Shown in pieces: positions 16,487 to 25,346 of a stretch of 64,000 bases of DNA. The stretch lies in the NCBI GenBank assembly GCA_049115955.1, contig JAGDZJ010000015.1, forward strand, positions 201,352 to 265,351, written 5' to 3'. Position 1 is the first letter of the stretch. Each line of letters begins with the position of its first letter. The translations under genes were made by a program, and so were the position numbers. Origin of the DNA: Salinispirillum sp049115955 (GTDB lineage Bacteria; Pseudomonadota; Gammaproteobacteria; Pseudomonadales; Natronospirillaceae). The notes under the pieces were generated by a model. That model worked only from the letters and a program-made list of their open reading frames with translations, ran no database searches and was not told the DNA's origin.

Positions 16487-19355
16487 TTAACGATATTCGT
16501 CNNNNNNNNNNNNNNNNNNCAAAGTTACGGTCGCCAAACACGTTGTCGACACGACTGACCGCAGGCCAGAACTTCGCTGCCCGAGTGGCACTGGACGGGA
16601 ATACAGCGGTTTCACGGCTGTACGGATAGTCCCATTCCTTCACCAGATCAAACTGCGTGTGCGGGGCATTGACCAACGGATTGTTGTCCGCTGGCCATTC
16701 GCCGCTCTGCACGCGCGCGATTTCCTGACGAATACCCTTCATGGCTTCGATGAAGCGATCCAGCTCAGCTTGTGATTCCGACTCCGTCGGCTCCACCATC
16801 AAGGTGCCGGGCACGGGGAATGACATGGTCGGCGCATGGAAACCGTAGTCCATCAAGCGCTTGGCGATGTCTTCTTCAGAAATACCGCTGGCGGCCTTCA
16901 AGGGGCGAATGTCGAGGATGCACTCGTGCGCCACGCGACCCTTGGTACCGCGATACAGAATCTCGTAATCACCGGCCAATGCTTCCGCAATGTAGTTGGC
17001 GTTCAGAATGGCCACCTCGGTTGAACGCTTCAAGCCGTCTTTGCCCAACATGCGGTTGTACATCCAAGTGATCGGCAAAATGCTGGCCGAGCCAAAGGGT
17101 GCTGCCGAAACCGCACCCGCGCCATTGCCGTTCACGCTGTGACCGGGCAGGTAGGGTGCAAGGTGTGAACGCACACCGATCGGGCCCATGCCAGGGCCGC
17201 CTCCACCGTGTGGAATGGCGAACGTTTTGTGCAGGTTCAGGTGCGATACGTCGGAGCCGATCAGTGCCGGGTGCGTTAAGCCCACTTGCGCGTTCAGGTT
17301 GGCACCGTCGAGGTACACCTGACCGCCGTGTTCGTGAATGATCTTACACAGCTCCGACACGCCTTCCTCAAACACGCCGTGTGTAGACGGGTAGGTGATC
17401 ATACAGGCCGACAACTTGTCACCCGCCGCAACGGCTTTGGCGCGCAGGTCGTCTAGGTCTACGTTGCCTGAGTCGTCGCAATTCACGATCACGACCTTCA
17501 AGCCCATCATCGCAGCGGTTGCCGGGTTGGTGCCGTGCGCGGACGCAGGAATCAAGCAGATGTCGCGCTCGCCTTCGCCGTTGGCGGCTTGGAAGCGACG
17601 AATGGCCAGCAAACCAGCGTATTCGCCTTGGGCGCCGGAATTCGGCTGCAAGGAAAACGCATCGTAACCGGTCACGGCGATGAGTTGCTGTTCCAGTTCT
17701 TGCAGCATGATCTGATAACCCTTGGCTTGCTCGACCGGTGCAAAGGGGTGCATGTTGGCGAATTCTGGCCAACTGACCGGAATCATCTCAGCGGTTGCGT
17801 TCAACTTCATGGTACAGGAACCAAGTGGGATCATGCCGTGCACCAAAGAATAGTCGCGATTTTCCAAGCGGCGAATGTAGCGCAGCATTTCGGTTTCGCT
17901 GTGGTAGCTGTTGAAGACCGGGTGCGTCAGCACCGCATCGGTGCGCCGCCAAGCTGCTGGAATGCCGGTTTCTCCGCTCTGCATCAATTCGCTGTCCAAA
18001 ACACTGACGGACAAGCCGTGGCCTTCTCCAAGAATTAGATCCAGCAACTGCATGACGTCATCTTTGGTGGTGGTTTCGTCGAAACTGACACCGGCACGAC
18101 CATCCTCAAAGCGGCGCAAATTACAGCCGGCGTTCACGGCACGAGCGTGTAAACCTGCATCGGCTGTGAAGGTGAGGGTGTCGAAATAGGTGCTGTTGGT
18201 GGTTACGCCACCCAGTTTCAAACCACGCGCCAGAATACTGGTTAAGCGGTGCACACGTTCAGCGATGGTGCGCAGACCGTCTGGTCCGTGATACACAGCA
18301 TAGAAGGCCGCCAAGTTCGCCAGCAGAGCCTGTGCGGTACAGATGTTGGACGTCGCTTTTTCACGGCGAATGTGTTGTTCGCGGGTTTGCATGGCCATAC
18401 GCAAGGCCGTGTCACCGTGGCGGTCTTTCGATACGCCGATGATGCGACCCGGTACTTGGCGTTTCAGGTCGTCTTTGGCGGCAAAGAAGGCCGCATGCGG
18501 ACCGCCGTAGCCCATGGGTACACCGAAACGTTGCGCTGAACCGAAGACAATATCGGCACCCAATTCTCCGGGTGAGCGCAGTAACAACAGCGCCAACAAG
18601 TCAGTGGCCACTGCCACCATAGCGCCTTGGTCTTGCGCGGCTTTGATCAAAGCGCCCAAGTCACTCACCGTGCCTTCGGTGTCCGGGTACTGGAACAAGG
18701 CACCGAACGGCTGGTAATGGCTGATTTTATCAGCAGGAGCAACCACCAACTCCCAACCAAAATAGTGGGCGCGGGTACGCAGCACGTCCAGAGTTTGTGG
18801 ATGAACAGTATCGGCTACGAAGAACACTTCGCTCTTATTGCGCGCATTGCCACGCTTACACAGCGCCATGGCTTCCGCAGCCGCAGTCGCTTCATCCAAC
18901 AAGGAGGCGTTTGCCAACGGCATGCCGGTCAGGTCCATCACCACTTGTTGGTAGTTCAGCAATGACTCAAGGCGGCCCTGTGAGATTTCCGGCTGGTAAG
19001 GCGTATAGGCGGTGTACCAAGCGGGGTTTTCCAATACGTTGCGCTGAATCACCGCTGGCATACGAGTTGGGTAATAGCCTTGGCCAATGTAGCTCTTCAG
19101 CACTTGGTTTTGTTGCGCCAGTGCTTTCAATTCTTCCAGAGCATCCGTTTCTGATAAGCCGGCATCCATCGGGAGGTCGTGGTTGAGGCGGATGGCCGCC
19201 GGGACGACTTGCATCATGAGTCCATCGAGTGACTCCGCACCGAGTGTTTGCAGCATGGCGTGCTGTTCATCGATGGAAGGGCCCACGTGGCGTTCGGTGA
19301 AACTGTGGCTAACGAGGTCGGCCAAAGGTTTTTGCGTGGTGTTGCCTGTACTCAT
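16487..19355 (-). CDS. gcvP: Glycine dehydrogenase (decarboxylating), GcvP
   Basis: P-protein of the glycine cleavage system: PLP-dependent decarboxylation of glycine with transfer of the aminomethyl group to lipoyl-GcvH. The PLP lysine lies in HLNLHKTFAIPHGGGGPGMG. About 956 residues are expected, the usual length. The start ATG at 19355 has GGGAGA upstream. An 18-N gap (16502-16519) interrupts the last codons; beyond it the family ending DEYR and a TAA (16487-16489) are present in another frame, so the gap is mis-sized and the gene is almost certainly intact. It follows gcvH on the same strand with 22 bases between. Confidence 0.96.
16502..16519. other. Assembly gap inside gcvP
   Basis: Eighteen N. 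The coding frame before the gap (DRNF) and the conserved ending after it (DEYR, stop) would be in register if the missing stretch were 20 bases, enough for the seven residues usually found here (VCxCPPx). The two-base error creates a false C-terminal extension. Confidence 0.9.
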
Positions 19356-19377
19356 GAGGAGTCTCCCAAAAATGGTG

Positions 19378-19764
19378 TCAGTCGGCCAGTGATTGAGTAT
19401 AGTCGTCTGCGCTCAACAGGGCATCGACATCGGCCGCATTGCTGGGTCGCAAACGTAGAATCCAACCGGCTGTATGGGCGTCGTCGTTGATGGTGTCCGG
19501 ACTGTCGGTCAGGGCATCGTTCACGGCCACAATAGTACCAGCCACAGGGGCATAGATGTCAGATGCGGCCTTTACAGATTCAATAACGGCAATTTCCTCA
19601 CCCGCAGCGACTTCACGGCTTTCTTCTGGCAGTTCTACAAATACAATGTCACCCAGCAGTTCTTGCGCGTGGTCGGTAATGCCCATCAAGAAGGTGCCGT
19701 CGGTATCGGCCTTTAGCCATTCGTGGGTCGCGGTGTATTTGCGGTCAGCCGGTACGTTAGACAT
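19378..19764 (-). CDS. gcvH: Glycine cleavage system H protein
   Basis: A 128-residue lipoyl carrier that shuttles the aminomethyl group between GcvP, GcvT and lipoamide dehydrogenase. The lipoyl-lysine lies in AVIESVKAASDIYAPVAG, the canonical site, and the N-terminal KYTATHEWLK block is present. CAGGAC precedes the ATG. It is the first gene of a gcvHP unit transcribed away from gcvT; an inverted-repeat site similar to one before gcvT lies 85 bases upstream, suggesting common control. Confidence 0.97.
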   Translation of the reverse strand: MSNVPADRKYTATHEWLKADTDGTFLMGITDHAQELLGDIVFVELPEESREVAAGEEIAVIESVKAASDIYAPVAGTIVAVNDALTDSPDTINDDAHTAGWILRLRPSNAADVDALLSADDYTQSLAD

Positions 19765-19848
19765 AAAATTGTCCTGTATTTGTTATGAATGAGGGCAGGT
19801 TGATAATGGCGCGAGCCTAGCAAGCTGGGTGCTGTCGATCAACAAAAA

Positions 19849-19863
19849 TTTCTTATCGGAAAC
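19849..19863. promoter_or_regulatory. Candidate operator upstream of gcvH
   Basis: TTTCTTATCGGAAAC; on the minus strand this reads GTTTCC-GATA-AGAAA. It matches the palindrome at 21186-21201 before gcvT in spacing and half-sites. The two sites flank the locus whose middle gene encodes an XRE-cupin regulator, the obvious candidate ligand. Confidence 0.5.
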
Positions 19864-19944
19864 ATAAGCTAAATTTGTTCCTGATGGCGTATGATATTTC
19901 CGCTGTGTACACTGGTCGTTCCTCCAGAGCGTCGCCAGCACAAC

Positions 19945-20202
19945 GGCGCAGAAGCCGGGCAGGTCTTTTTGGGGACGCCGTAAATCCATACCAGACGCAT
20001 CCATGCGCCTGGCCCTGCGGGCTCCCTTCGGTCGTGCAAATTCGTTCCTGACGAATTTGTCCATGGAGGCTCATTGCCGAGATATCAGGCGCATCCATGC
20101 GCCTGACCCCTTGCGGGGCTCCCGATGGTCGTGCAAATTCGTTCCTTACGAATTTGTCCTTGGCGGCAAATGCCCCGCAAAGACCTACCCGGCTTCTACG
20201 CC
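19945..20202. repeat. Large intergenic palindrome A1 with internal direct duplication
   Basis: The 491-base space between gcvH and the XRE gene holds this element. The 24-base arms (19945-19968 and 20179-20202) are complementary with two mismatches. Just inside the left arm is the shared core GGGGACGCCGTAAATCCAT. The interior carries two imperfect direct copies of a unit of about 77 bp (19995-20070 and 20090-20167), each with GGCGCATCCATGCGCC-like and AAATTCGT-N5-ACGAATTT palindromes. No protein is encoded. Confidence 0.88.
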
Positions 20203-20275
20203 TGGCACTCGGCAAGTGGGAGTCATAACACTAAGCGCTAGCACCGGAGCACACTAGAGAAAGTGAAAAGAGATC

Positions 20276-20914
20276 ATGCCTGAAGAACCACAGTTTCTGC
20301 GCGATCAGCGCAAAGAGCCGCTGACCGTTGAGCGCGAAGGTGGTGTAGAAGCCACGGTAGAGCCTTTAAAGTTGGGCGAGCGCGTGCGTGCGATTCGGCT
20401 GAGCCAGCAGCTCACATTAGAAGAAGCTGCAAAGTTGACGGGCTTGGCGCGGTCTACACTGTCGAAAATTGAGAACGAGCAGATTTCGCCGACGTTTAGC
20501 GTGGTCACTAAGCTTGTGCGCGGCCTCAATATAGATGTGCCGCAGTTGTTCAGTCAGCCCAGCTCTGGCCCCAGCGCTGGCGGCCGTCGTGACATCACGC
20601 GCAATGGTGAAGGCAAGCCCCACCCCACGCCAACGTATGAGCACGAGCTGTTGTCGACCCAACTGACGCACAAGAAAATGATTCCGTTTCGGACGCGCGT
20701 ACACGCCCGTGATTTCGCTGCCTTTGGCGGCTGGGTAAGGCACGACGGTGAAGAGTTTTTGTATGTGCTGCAGGGTTCTATTTTGTTCTATACCGAGTTC
20801 TACGAGCCGATTGAATTATTTGCTGGTGACTCGGCTTACTATGATTGCAGCATGGGGCATGCGTTGGTATCGACCAGCGAACAAGATGCCTTCGTGCTCT
20901 GGGTCACCGCTTAA
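20276..20914 (+). CDS. XRE-family regulator with C-terminal cupin domain
   Basis: A 212-residue protein. The HTH is at about 24-84 (LTLEEAAKLTGLARSTLSKIENEQISPTFSVVTKLVRGL) and a cupin sensor fills the C-terminal half (GGWVRHDGEEFLYVLQGSILFYTE...LFAGDSAYYDCSMGH). Proteins of this design bind a small ligand in the cupin barrel and control nearby catabolic genes. It sits between gcvHP and gcvT and is flanked by two similar palindromic sites, so a role in glycine, serine or sarcosine control is a reasonable inference. No strong ribosome site is seen (GAGAAAGTGAAAAGAGATC precedes the ATG). Confidence 0.88.
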   Translation: MPEEPQFLRDQRKEPLTVEREGGVEATVEPLKLGERVRAIRLSQQLTLEEAAKLTGLARSTLSKIENEQISPTFSVVTKLVRGLNIDVPQLFSQPSSGPSAGGRRDITRNGEGKPHPTPTYEHELLSTQLTHKKMIPFRTRVHARDFAAFGGWVRHDGEEFLYVLQGSILFYTEFYEPIELFAGDSAYYDCSMGHALVSTSEQDAFVLWVTA

Positions 20915-21034
20915 AACCCGCTTTTACTTAATCTGGCGTTGTTAAAAATCCCCTTAATTCGCTCGTTTACTCGATGTAAACGTCGCTCATTGCGGGGATT
21001 TTTGCCTAGCCAGATTTTCGCCTCTTCGGGTTTT
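20913..21034. repeat. Nested palindromic intergenic repeat B1
   Basis: Outer AAAACCCG (20913-20920) and CGGGTTTT (21027-21034), then AATCTGGC/GCCAGATT, then TAAAAATCCCC/GGGGATTTTT, with centre CGTTTAC-TCGAT-GTAAACG. It begins inside the XRE stop codon. The CTGGC/GCCAG ends and the GTTTAC-N5-GTAAA centre recur in B2 (23483) and B3 (39309). Confidence 0.85.
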
Positions 21035-21185
21035 CCTCGTCATTAGTTTCCTGGTTTTGCAATCTTTTTCCTTGTCATTGCTTCGCTCGAAGTGCTTCTA
21101 GGGCTTCCCTTGTGCGCAGCAGCGTCTCACCACTGCGGGTTTTATTGGCTACATCAAATCATCGTGAGTATGATTTTCGCACGAA

Positions 21186-21201
21186 GTTTCCTATTGGAAA
21201 C
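21186..21201. promoter_or_regulatory. Candidate operator upstream of gcvT
   Basis: GTTTCCTATTGGAAAC is a perfect 6-4-6 inverted repeat 58 bases before the gcvT ATG and resembles the site before gcvH. No glycine-riboswitch pattern was recognised here, so a protein operator is the more likely control element. Confidence 0.6.
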
Positions 21202-21259
21202 ACGATGAACTTGGTGCATCATGGGCAAAAATTAAACACCCCAGCATAAGGTGATCTCC

Positions 21260-22387
21260 ATGACCGAACAGACTGCGCTGCTTACCACCCCTCTGAACGA
21301 TCTCCATATTGAACTCGGTGCCCGTATGGTGCCTTTCGCTGGCTATTCCATGCCGGTTCAGTACCCCTTGGGAGTCAAGCAAGAGCACCTGCATACGCGT
21401 GCCGCTGCAGGTCTGTTCGATGTGTCACACATGGGCCAGTTGTGGTTGAAGGGTGACAATGTCGCGGCCGAGCTGGAAAAGCTGTTGCCGGTTGATGTGA
21501 TTGATTTGCCCGTGGGCAAACAGCGTTATGCGTTGCTGACCAGCCCGGAAGGCGGGATTTTGGATGACTTGATGGTCACCAACTACGGTGATGCAGGCTA
21601 TTACATGGTGGTCAATGCGGCCTGCAAAACGCAGGACATCGCGCATCTGCGTCAACACCTGTCTGCCAGTGTGCAGCTTGAGGTGTTGGAAGACCGCGCC
21701 TTGGTGGCGTTGCAAGGCCCCAAGGCGGCGGAAGTGCTGAGCCGTCTTAATTCTGATGTGGCGTCCATGGTGTTTATGGACAACCGGAAGATTAAACTCG
21801 ACGGGGTCGACTGCTACGTTTCCCGCAGCGGCTACACCGGTGAAGATGGCTACGAAATCTCTATCCCGAACAGCGACGCCGTTCGCCTGTGCCGCTTGAT
21901 GTTGAATGAAAGCGAAGTGGAGTTTATTGGCTTGGGTGCGCGCGATTCGTTGCGCCTTGAAGCGGGCCTTTGTCTGTACGGTCACGACATGAACGCCACG
22001 ACCACGCCACTCGAAGCCAGCCTTATTTGGGCCATTTCCAAAGCGCGTCGTGCCGATGGCGAACGTCCCGGAGGTTTCTTGGGCGCCACCGTGATTCTGG
22101 ATCAGATCGCCAAGAAGAACTGGACGCGCAAGCGCGTGGGCTTGAAAGGCCAAGGTCGCGCGCCGGTACGCGAAGGCGCTGAATTGTTCGACGCTGAAGG
22201 CAATAAAATCGGTGTGGTGACCAGCGGCACTTTTGGCCCCAGCGCCGAAGCCGCCGTTGCCATGGGCTATGTACTGACCCCACACAGTGCATTAGAAACG
22301 GAAGTCTTCGCCGATGTGCGTGGAAAGAAACTGCCGATGACGGTGAGTGCCATGCCCTTTGTGCCGCAACGGTACTTTCGTGGTTAA
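21260..22387 (+). CDS. gcvT: Glycine cleavage system aminomethyltransferase GcvT
   Basis: T-protein, 375 residues, which releases ammonia from the H-protein-bound intermediate and forms methylenetetrahydrofolate. Conserved blocks: MVPFAGYSMPVQY, GLFDVSHMGQ, SRSGYTGEDGYEI, DSLRLEAGLCLYGHDM and a C-terminal GCV_T_C domain ending MPFVPQRYFRG. The ATG at 21260 has AAGGTGA six bases upstream and is preferred to a GTG at 21251. In many gammaproteobacteria gcvT heads a gcvTHP operon; here it is separated by 1.5 kb and transcribed divergently from gcvHP. Confidence 0.96.
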   Translation: MTEQTALLTTPLNDLHIELGARMVPFAGYSMPVQYPLGVKQEHLHTRAAAGLFDVSHMGQLWLKGDNVAAELEKLLPVDVIDLPVGKQRYALLTSPEGGILDDLMVTNYGDAGYYMVVNAACKTQDIAHLRQHLSASVQLEVLEDRALVALQGPKAAEVLSRLNSDVASMVFMDNRKIKLDGVDCYVSRSGYTGEDGYEISIPNSDAVRLCRLMLNESEVEFIGLGARDSLRLEAGLCLYGHDMNATTTPLEASLIWAISKARRADGERPGGFLGATVILDQIAKKNWTRKRVGLKGQGRAPVREGAELFDAEGNKIGVVTSGTFGPSAEAAVAMGYVLTPHSALETEVFADVRGKKLPMTVSAMPFVPQRYFRG

Positions 22388-22428
22388 GCATCGTGGTTAA
22401 GCATCGTGGTTAAGCATCGTGGGTGAGC
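22379..22428. repeat. 13-bp tandem repeat over the gcvT stop codon
   Basis: CGTGGTTAAGCAT is present three times in a row (22379-22417) with a partial fourth copy. The first copy contains the gcvT stop TAA. All copies carry TAA in the same phase only in part, so copy-number slippage would not extend GcvT. Confidence 0.9.
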
Positions 22429-22479
22429 GTCCCTCATTCTCCAAGCTGTCTAACTTAAAAAAGCTTAATTCTATTGCTT

Positions 22480-22510
22480 TTGAAATCATTCATAGCTATT
22501 GGCTATTGTA
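22480..22510 (+). promoter_or_regulatory. Candidate ahpC promoter with OxyR-like half-site
   Basis: TTGAAA (22480-22485) and TATTGT (22504-22509) make a plausible sigma-70 promoter with 18-base spacing. ATAGCTATTGGCTAT (22492-22506) fits one ATAG-N7-CTAT half of the OxyR consensus; the second half-site is weak. Peroxide control by OxyR is typical for ahpC but only suggested here. Confidence 0.4.
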
Positions 22511-22610
22511 TGCTTTAAGAAGATCAATTTTGAAATGTCACGCAAACCCCGTACGATGCAACCTGTTTTCAACCACTAACGTTTAATATTAAACCTTAAG
22601 GAGCATGTTA

Positions 22611-23168
22611 ATGATCAACACTGAGATCAAGCCATTCACAGCTACCGCTTTCAAAAGCGGCGAGTTTGTACAAGTAACGGAAGCTGACGTAAAAGGTAAG
22701 TGGGCAGTATTTTTCTTCTACCCAGCCGACTTTACCTTCGTATGCCCAACCGAACTGGGCGACCTGGCTGATCACTACGAAGAGCTGCAAAAGCGTGGCG
22801 TAGAAGTGTTCTCTGTTTCAACAGATACCCACTTCACGCACAAAGCATGGCACGACAGCTCTGAAACCATTGGTAAAATCGACTACTACATGCTGGGCGA
22901 CCAGACTGGCACCATCACCAACAACTTCGGTGTAATGCGTCCAGGTCAAGGCTTGGCAGACCGTGCTACTTTCTTGGTTGATCCAGAAGGCATCATCCAA
23001 GCAATGGAAATCACTGCAGAAGGTATTGGCCGTGACGCCGAAGACCTGATGCGTAAAGTGAAAGCAGCGCAGTATGTTGCATCTCACCCAGGTGAAGTTT
23101 GCCCTGCGAAGTGGAAAGAAGGCGAAGCGACTTTGGCGCCATCCCTCGACCTAGTTGGCAAAATCTAA
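22611..23168 (+). CDS. ahpC: Alkyl hydroperoxide reductase subunit C (peroxiredoxin)
   Basis: A 185-residue typical 2-Cys peroxiredoxin that reduces organic and hydrogen peroxide in the cytoplasm. The peroxidatic cysteine is in FTFVCPTELGDLADHYEELQ and the resolving cysteine in HPGEVCPAKWKEGEATL, both nearly identical to E. coli AhpC along with the end LDLVGKI. AAGGAG seven bases before the ATG at 22611 decides the start over the ATG at 22605. Its reductase gene ahpF follows 463 bases downstream, after a terminator-like hairpin and a repeat, so the two are probably transcribed separately. Confidence 0.98.
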   Translation: MINTEIKPFTATAFKSGEFVQVTEADVKGKWAVFFFYPADFTFVCPTELGDLADHYEELQKRGVEVFSVSTDTHFTHKAWHDSSETIGKIDYYMLGDQTGTITNNFGVMRPGQGLADRATFLVDPEGIIQAMEITAEGIGRDAEDLMRKVKAAQYVASHPGEVCPAKWKEGEATLAPSLDLVGKI

Positions 23169-23338
23169 TCCAACGTCGTCTGCGGGTGAACTGCTTTGTT
23201 GTGGTTTGCGCTCAACCTTTCGCCTACCAAGTTGGTATGTCTCAGGTTTCGCTTAAACCACGCCGCGCATTTCACTCCGCAGCCTGTGTTGGATATCAGT
23301 TTCGGCCTCGCTAACGCTTTGGGGCTGTATGATACCTA

Positions 23339-23369
23339 AGCCCGAAACACTCTGTTTTCGGGCTGCTTT
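23339..23369 (+). terminator. Hairpin after ahpC
   Basis: AGCCCGAAA (23339-23347), an eight-base loop and TTTCGGGCT (23356-23364), followed by GCTTTAA. A 9-bp stem with a modest T-tail 170 bases past ahpC; a likely terminator. The rest of the 463-base ahpC-ahpF gap holds repeat B2 and no supported gene. Confidence 0.65.
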
Positions 23370-23482
23370 AACCCCAGAATTTTATGATCGACGGTTATTC
23401 TGCTGCTCTTTTGCTGGCTGGAACGAGGAAGCTTTGCCTTTTGTTTGCGCAATAGCTACCACCGTCACAAACTCAGGGGGCT

Positions 23483-23607
23483 TCTAAAAACGTAACGAGC
23501 GACGGACTGGCAAGGCAAAATTGGGTGAGAACGCGCAGTTTACCGTGTGTAAATGAGCATTTGAAACCAATTTTAACGCTGCCAGGACAAGCGCAGTAGT
23601 TTTTAGA
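23483..23607. repeat. Nested palindromic intergenic repeat B2
   Basis: TCTAAAAAC (23483-23491) pairs with GTTTTTAGA (23599-23607); inside, CTGGCA/TGCCAG and AAAATTGG/CCAATTTT pair, around GCGCAGTTTAC-CGTGT-GTAAATGAGC. The right arm lies in the ahpF leader, ending 24 bases before its start. A partial copy of this right arm also precedes gpt. Confidence 0.85.
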
Positions 23608-23631
23608 TGTGCCCGTAAACGGATGAATATG

Positions 23632-25182
23632 ATGTTAGATGCAACCTTGAAACAACAGCTGGACGCCTACCTGCAACGACTCGTGAATCCGATTGAGTTG
23701 ACGGTAGCCGTTGATGACAGCGCAAAATCGCAAGAACTGTTCGAGCTGGCGAAAGAAATCGAAGCCCTGAACAGCAAGATCTCTTTAACCGTACTGGACA
23801 ACCCAACGGGTCGAGTGCCGCGCATGGAAGTCGGCCCACAAGGCGAGCAAGCTCGGGTGACCTTTGCGGGTATCCCCATGGGACACGAATTTACGTCCTT
23901 GGTGTTGGCACTGTTGCAAGCGGGTGGTTATCCGTCGAAAGAAGATCAGACTCTACAAGATCAAGCGAAAGGCTTGAGCCGAGAACTGAACTTCGAAGTG
24001 TACATTTCGTTGTCGTGCCACAATTGTCCTGACGTTGTGCAGGCGATCAACTTGATGGCGATTCTGAACCCGAACGTCACGGCTACAATGATCGACGGCG
24101 GCGTCTTTCCGAAAGAAGTGGAAGAGCGCGGCATCATGGCCGTACCCACACTGTTCTTGAACGGCGAAGAAATTGCCAATGGCCGTATGACGTTGGCGGA
24201 TATCCTGAATAAAGTCGATGATGAGGCGGACGCCAAAGCCGCAGCTTTGTTGGCTGAGAAAGCGCCCTTTGATGTGTTGGTTGTGGGCGGTGGCCCCGCC
24301 GGAGCCGCTGCTGCCATTTACGCGGCGCGTAAAGGCATTCGTACCGGTGTTGTAGCCGAGCGTTTCGGTGGTCAGGTATTGGATACGCTGGCGATTGAGA
24401 ACTTCATCTCTGTAAAAGAAACCGAAGGCCCGAAAATGGTCGCGGCGCTGGAAGAACACGTTCGCCAGTACGAAGTGGACATCATGAACAGCCAGAAGGC
24501 CGTCGCCTTGCGCGAAGGCAGCGATGGCTTGAAAGAAGTGGAGTTGGCCAACGGCGCCGTGCTGAAAAGTAAAACTGTTATTTTGGCGACCGGTGCCCGT
24601 TGGCGCGACATGAACGTGCCGGGTGAACAGGAATACCGCACCAAGGGTGTGACTTACTGCCCACACTGCGATGGCCCGCTGTTCAAAGGCAAGCCTGTCG
24701 CGGTAATCGGTGGTGGTAACTCTGGTATCGAAGCGGCGATTGATTTGGCTGGCTTGGTAGACAACGTCACCGTACTGGAATTCGCCGATACGCTGCGTGC
24801 GGATGCAGTATTGGTGCGCAAAGCGGAGTCGATGAAGAACATTCGCATCATCAAAGAAGCGCAAACCACCGAGGTGGTGGGTGCGGACGGCAAAGTGAAG
24901 AGCCTGACGTACAAAGATCGCGCCACGGACGCCATGCATGAGCTGAACGTAGACGGCATCTTTGTACAGATCGGTTTGGTGCCGAACACCGAGTTCTTGA
25001 AGAACAGCATCGAACTGACGCCGCGCGGGGAGGTCATCGTCGACGCACACGGCCAGACGAGTATGAAAGGTGTGTTTGCCGCCGGTGACGTTACTACGAC
25101 ACCGTACAAGCAGATCATTGTGTCGATGGGTTCAGGCGCGACCGCAGCCTTGGGGGCGTTTGACTACCTGATTCGTAACTAG
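23632..25182 (+). CDS. ahpF: Alkyl hydroperoxide reductase subunit F
   Basis: A 516-residue FAD/NADH disulfide reductase that recycles AhpC. Order: N-terminal double thioredoxin-like domain with CHNC (about residue 128), FAD-binding VVGGGPAGAAAAIYAARKG, redox-active CPHC in TYCPHCDGPLFKG, NAD-binding VIGGGNSGIEAAIDLAG and a C-terminal FAD block GVFAAGDVTTTPYKQI. It aligns throughout with E. coli AhpF, which begins MLD as here at 23632; in-frame ATGs at 23623 and 23629 are alternatives, and no strong ribosome site separates them. Confidence 0.97.
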   Translation: MLDATLKQQLDAYLQRLVNPIELTVAVDDSAKSQELFELAKEIEALNSKISLTVLDNPTGRVPRMEVGPQGEQARVTFAGIPMGHEFTSLVLALLQAGGYPSKEDQTLQDQAKGLSRELNFEVYISLSCHNCPDVVQAINLMAILNPNVTATMIDGGVFPKEVEERGIMAVPTLFLNGEEIANGRMTLADILNKVDDEADAKAAALLAEKAPFDVLVVGGGPAGAAAAIYAARKGIRTGVVAERFGGQVLDTLAIENFISVKETEGPKMVAALEEHVRQYEVDIMNSQKAVALREGSDGLKEVELANGAVLKSKTVILATGARWRDMNVPGEQEYRTKGVTYCPHCDGPLFKGKPVAVIGGGNSGIEAAIDLAGLVDNVTVLEFADTLRADAVLVRKAESMKNIRIIKEAQTTEVVGADGKVKSLTYKDRATDAMHELNVDGIFVQIGLVPNTEFLKNSIELTPRGEVIVDAHGQTSMKGVFAAGDVTTTPYKQIIVSMGSGATAALGAFDYLIRN

Positions 25183-25223
25183 GTTGCCGACAAGGCTCTG
25201 GCGCATAACTCTGCGTCGCCCCC

Positions 25224-25261
25224 AAAAAGCCTGACCGTAATGATACGGTCGGGCTTTTTGT
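25224..25261 (+). terminator. Intrinsic terminator after ahpF
   Basis: AAAAAGCC-TGACCGTA pairs with TACGGTC-GGGCTTTTT around ATGA; a 16-bp stem with one mismatch ending in a T-run. The A-rich start makes it potentially bidirectional. Confidence 0.93.
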
Positions 25262-25346
25262 ATTTGAGCAAGGGCTGCGACGGCTGTCCATGATTGGTGT
25301 AGTGCTGTTAGTATAGTTTGTATTAGCGAAATGTAAGGTTTCTAAA

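Noticed and set aside
19945..20202. CRISPR array in the repeat-rich gcvH upstream region
   Set aside because: There are only two diverged copies of a long unit within a palindrome, with no short regular spacers and no cas genes.
20915..21259. Glycine riboswitch before gcvT
   Set aside because: No tandem-aptamer pattern was recognised; the region is a B-family palindrome plus a short perfect inverted repeat.
21425..22285. 286-codon open frame opposite gcvT, and similar ones opposite carB (44112-45014, 42207-42908)
   Set aside because: These are antisense shadows caused by codon bias of the real genes; the plus-strand proteins are conserved along the full length.
23953..25050. 365-codon open frame on the strand opposite ahpF
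   Set aside because: It lies entirely over a well-conserved gene, has a His/Gln/Val-rich composition typical of antisense frames, and shows no domain or ribosome site.
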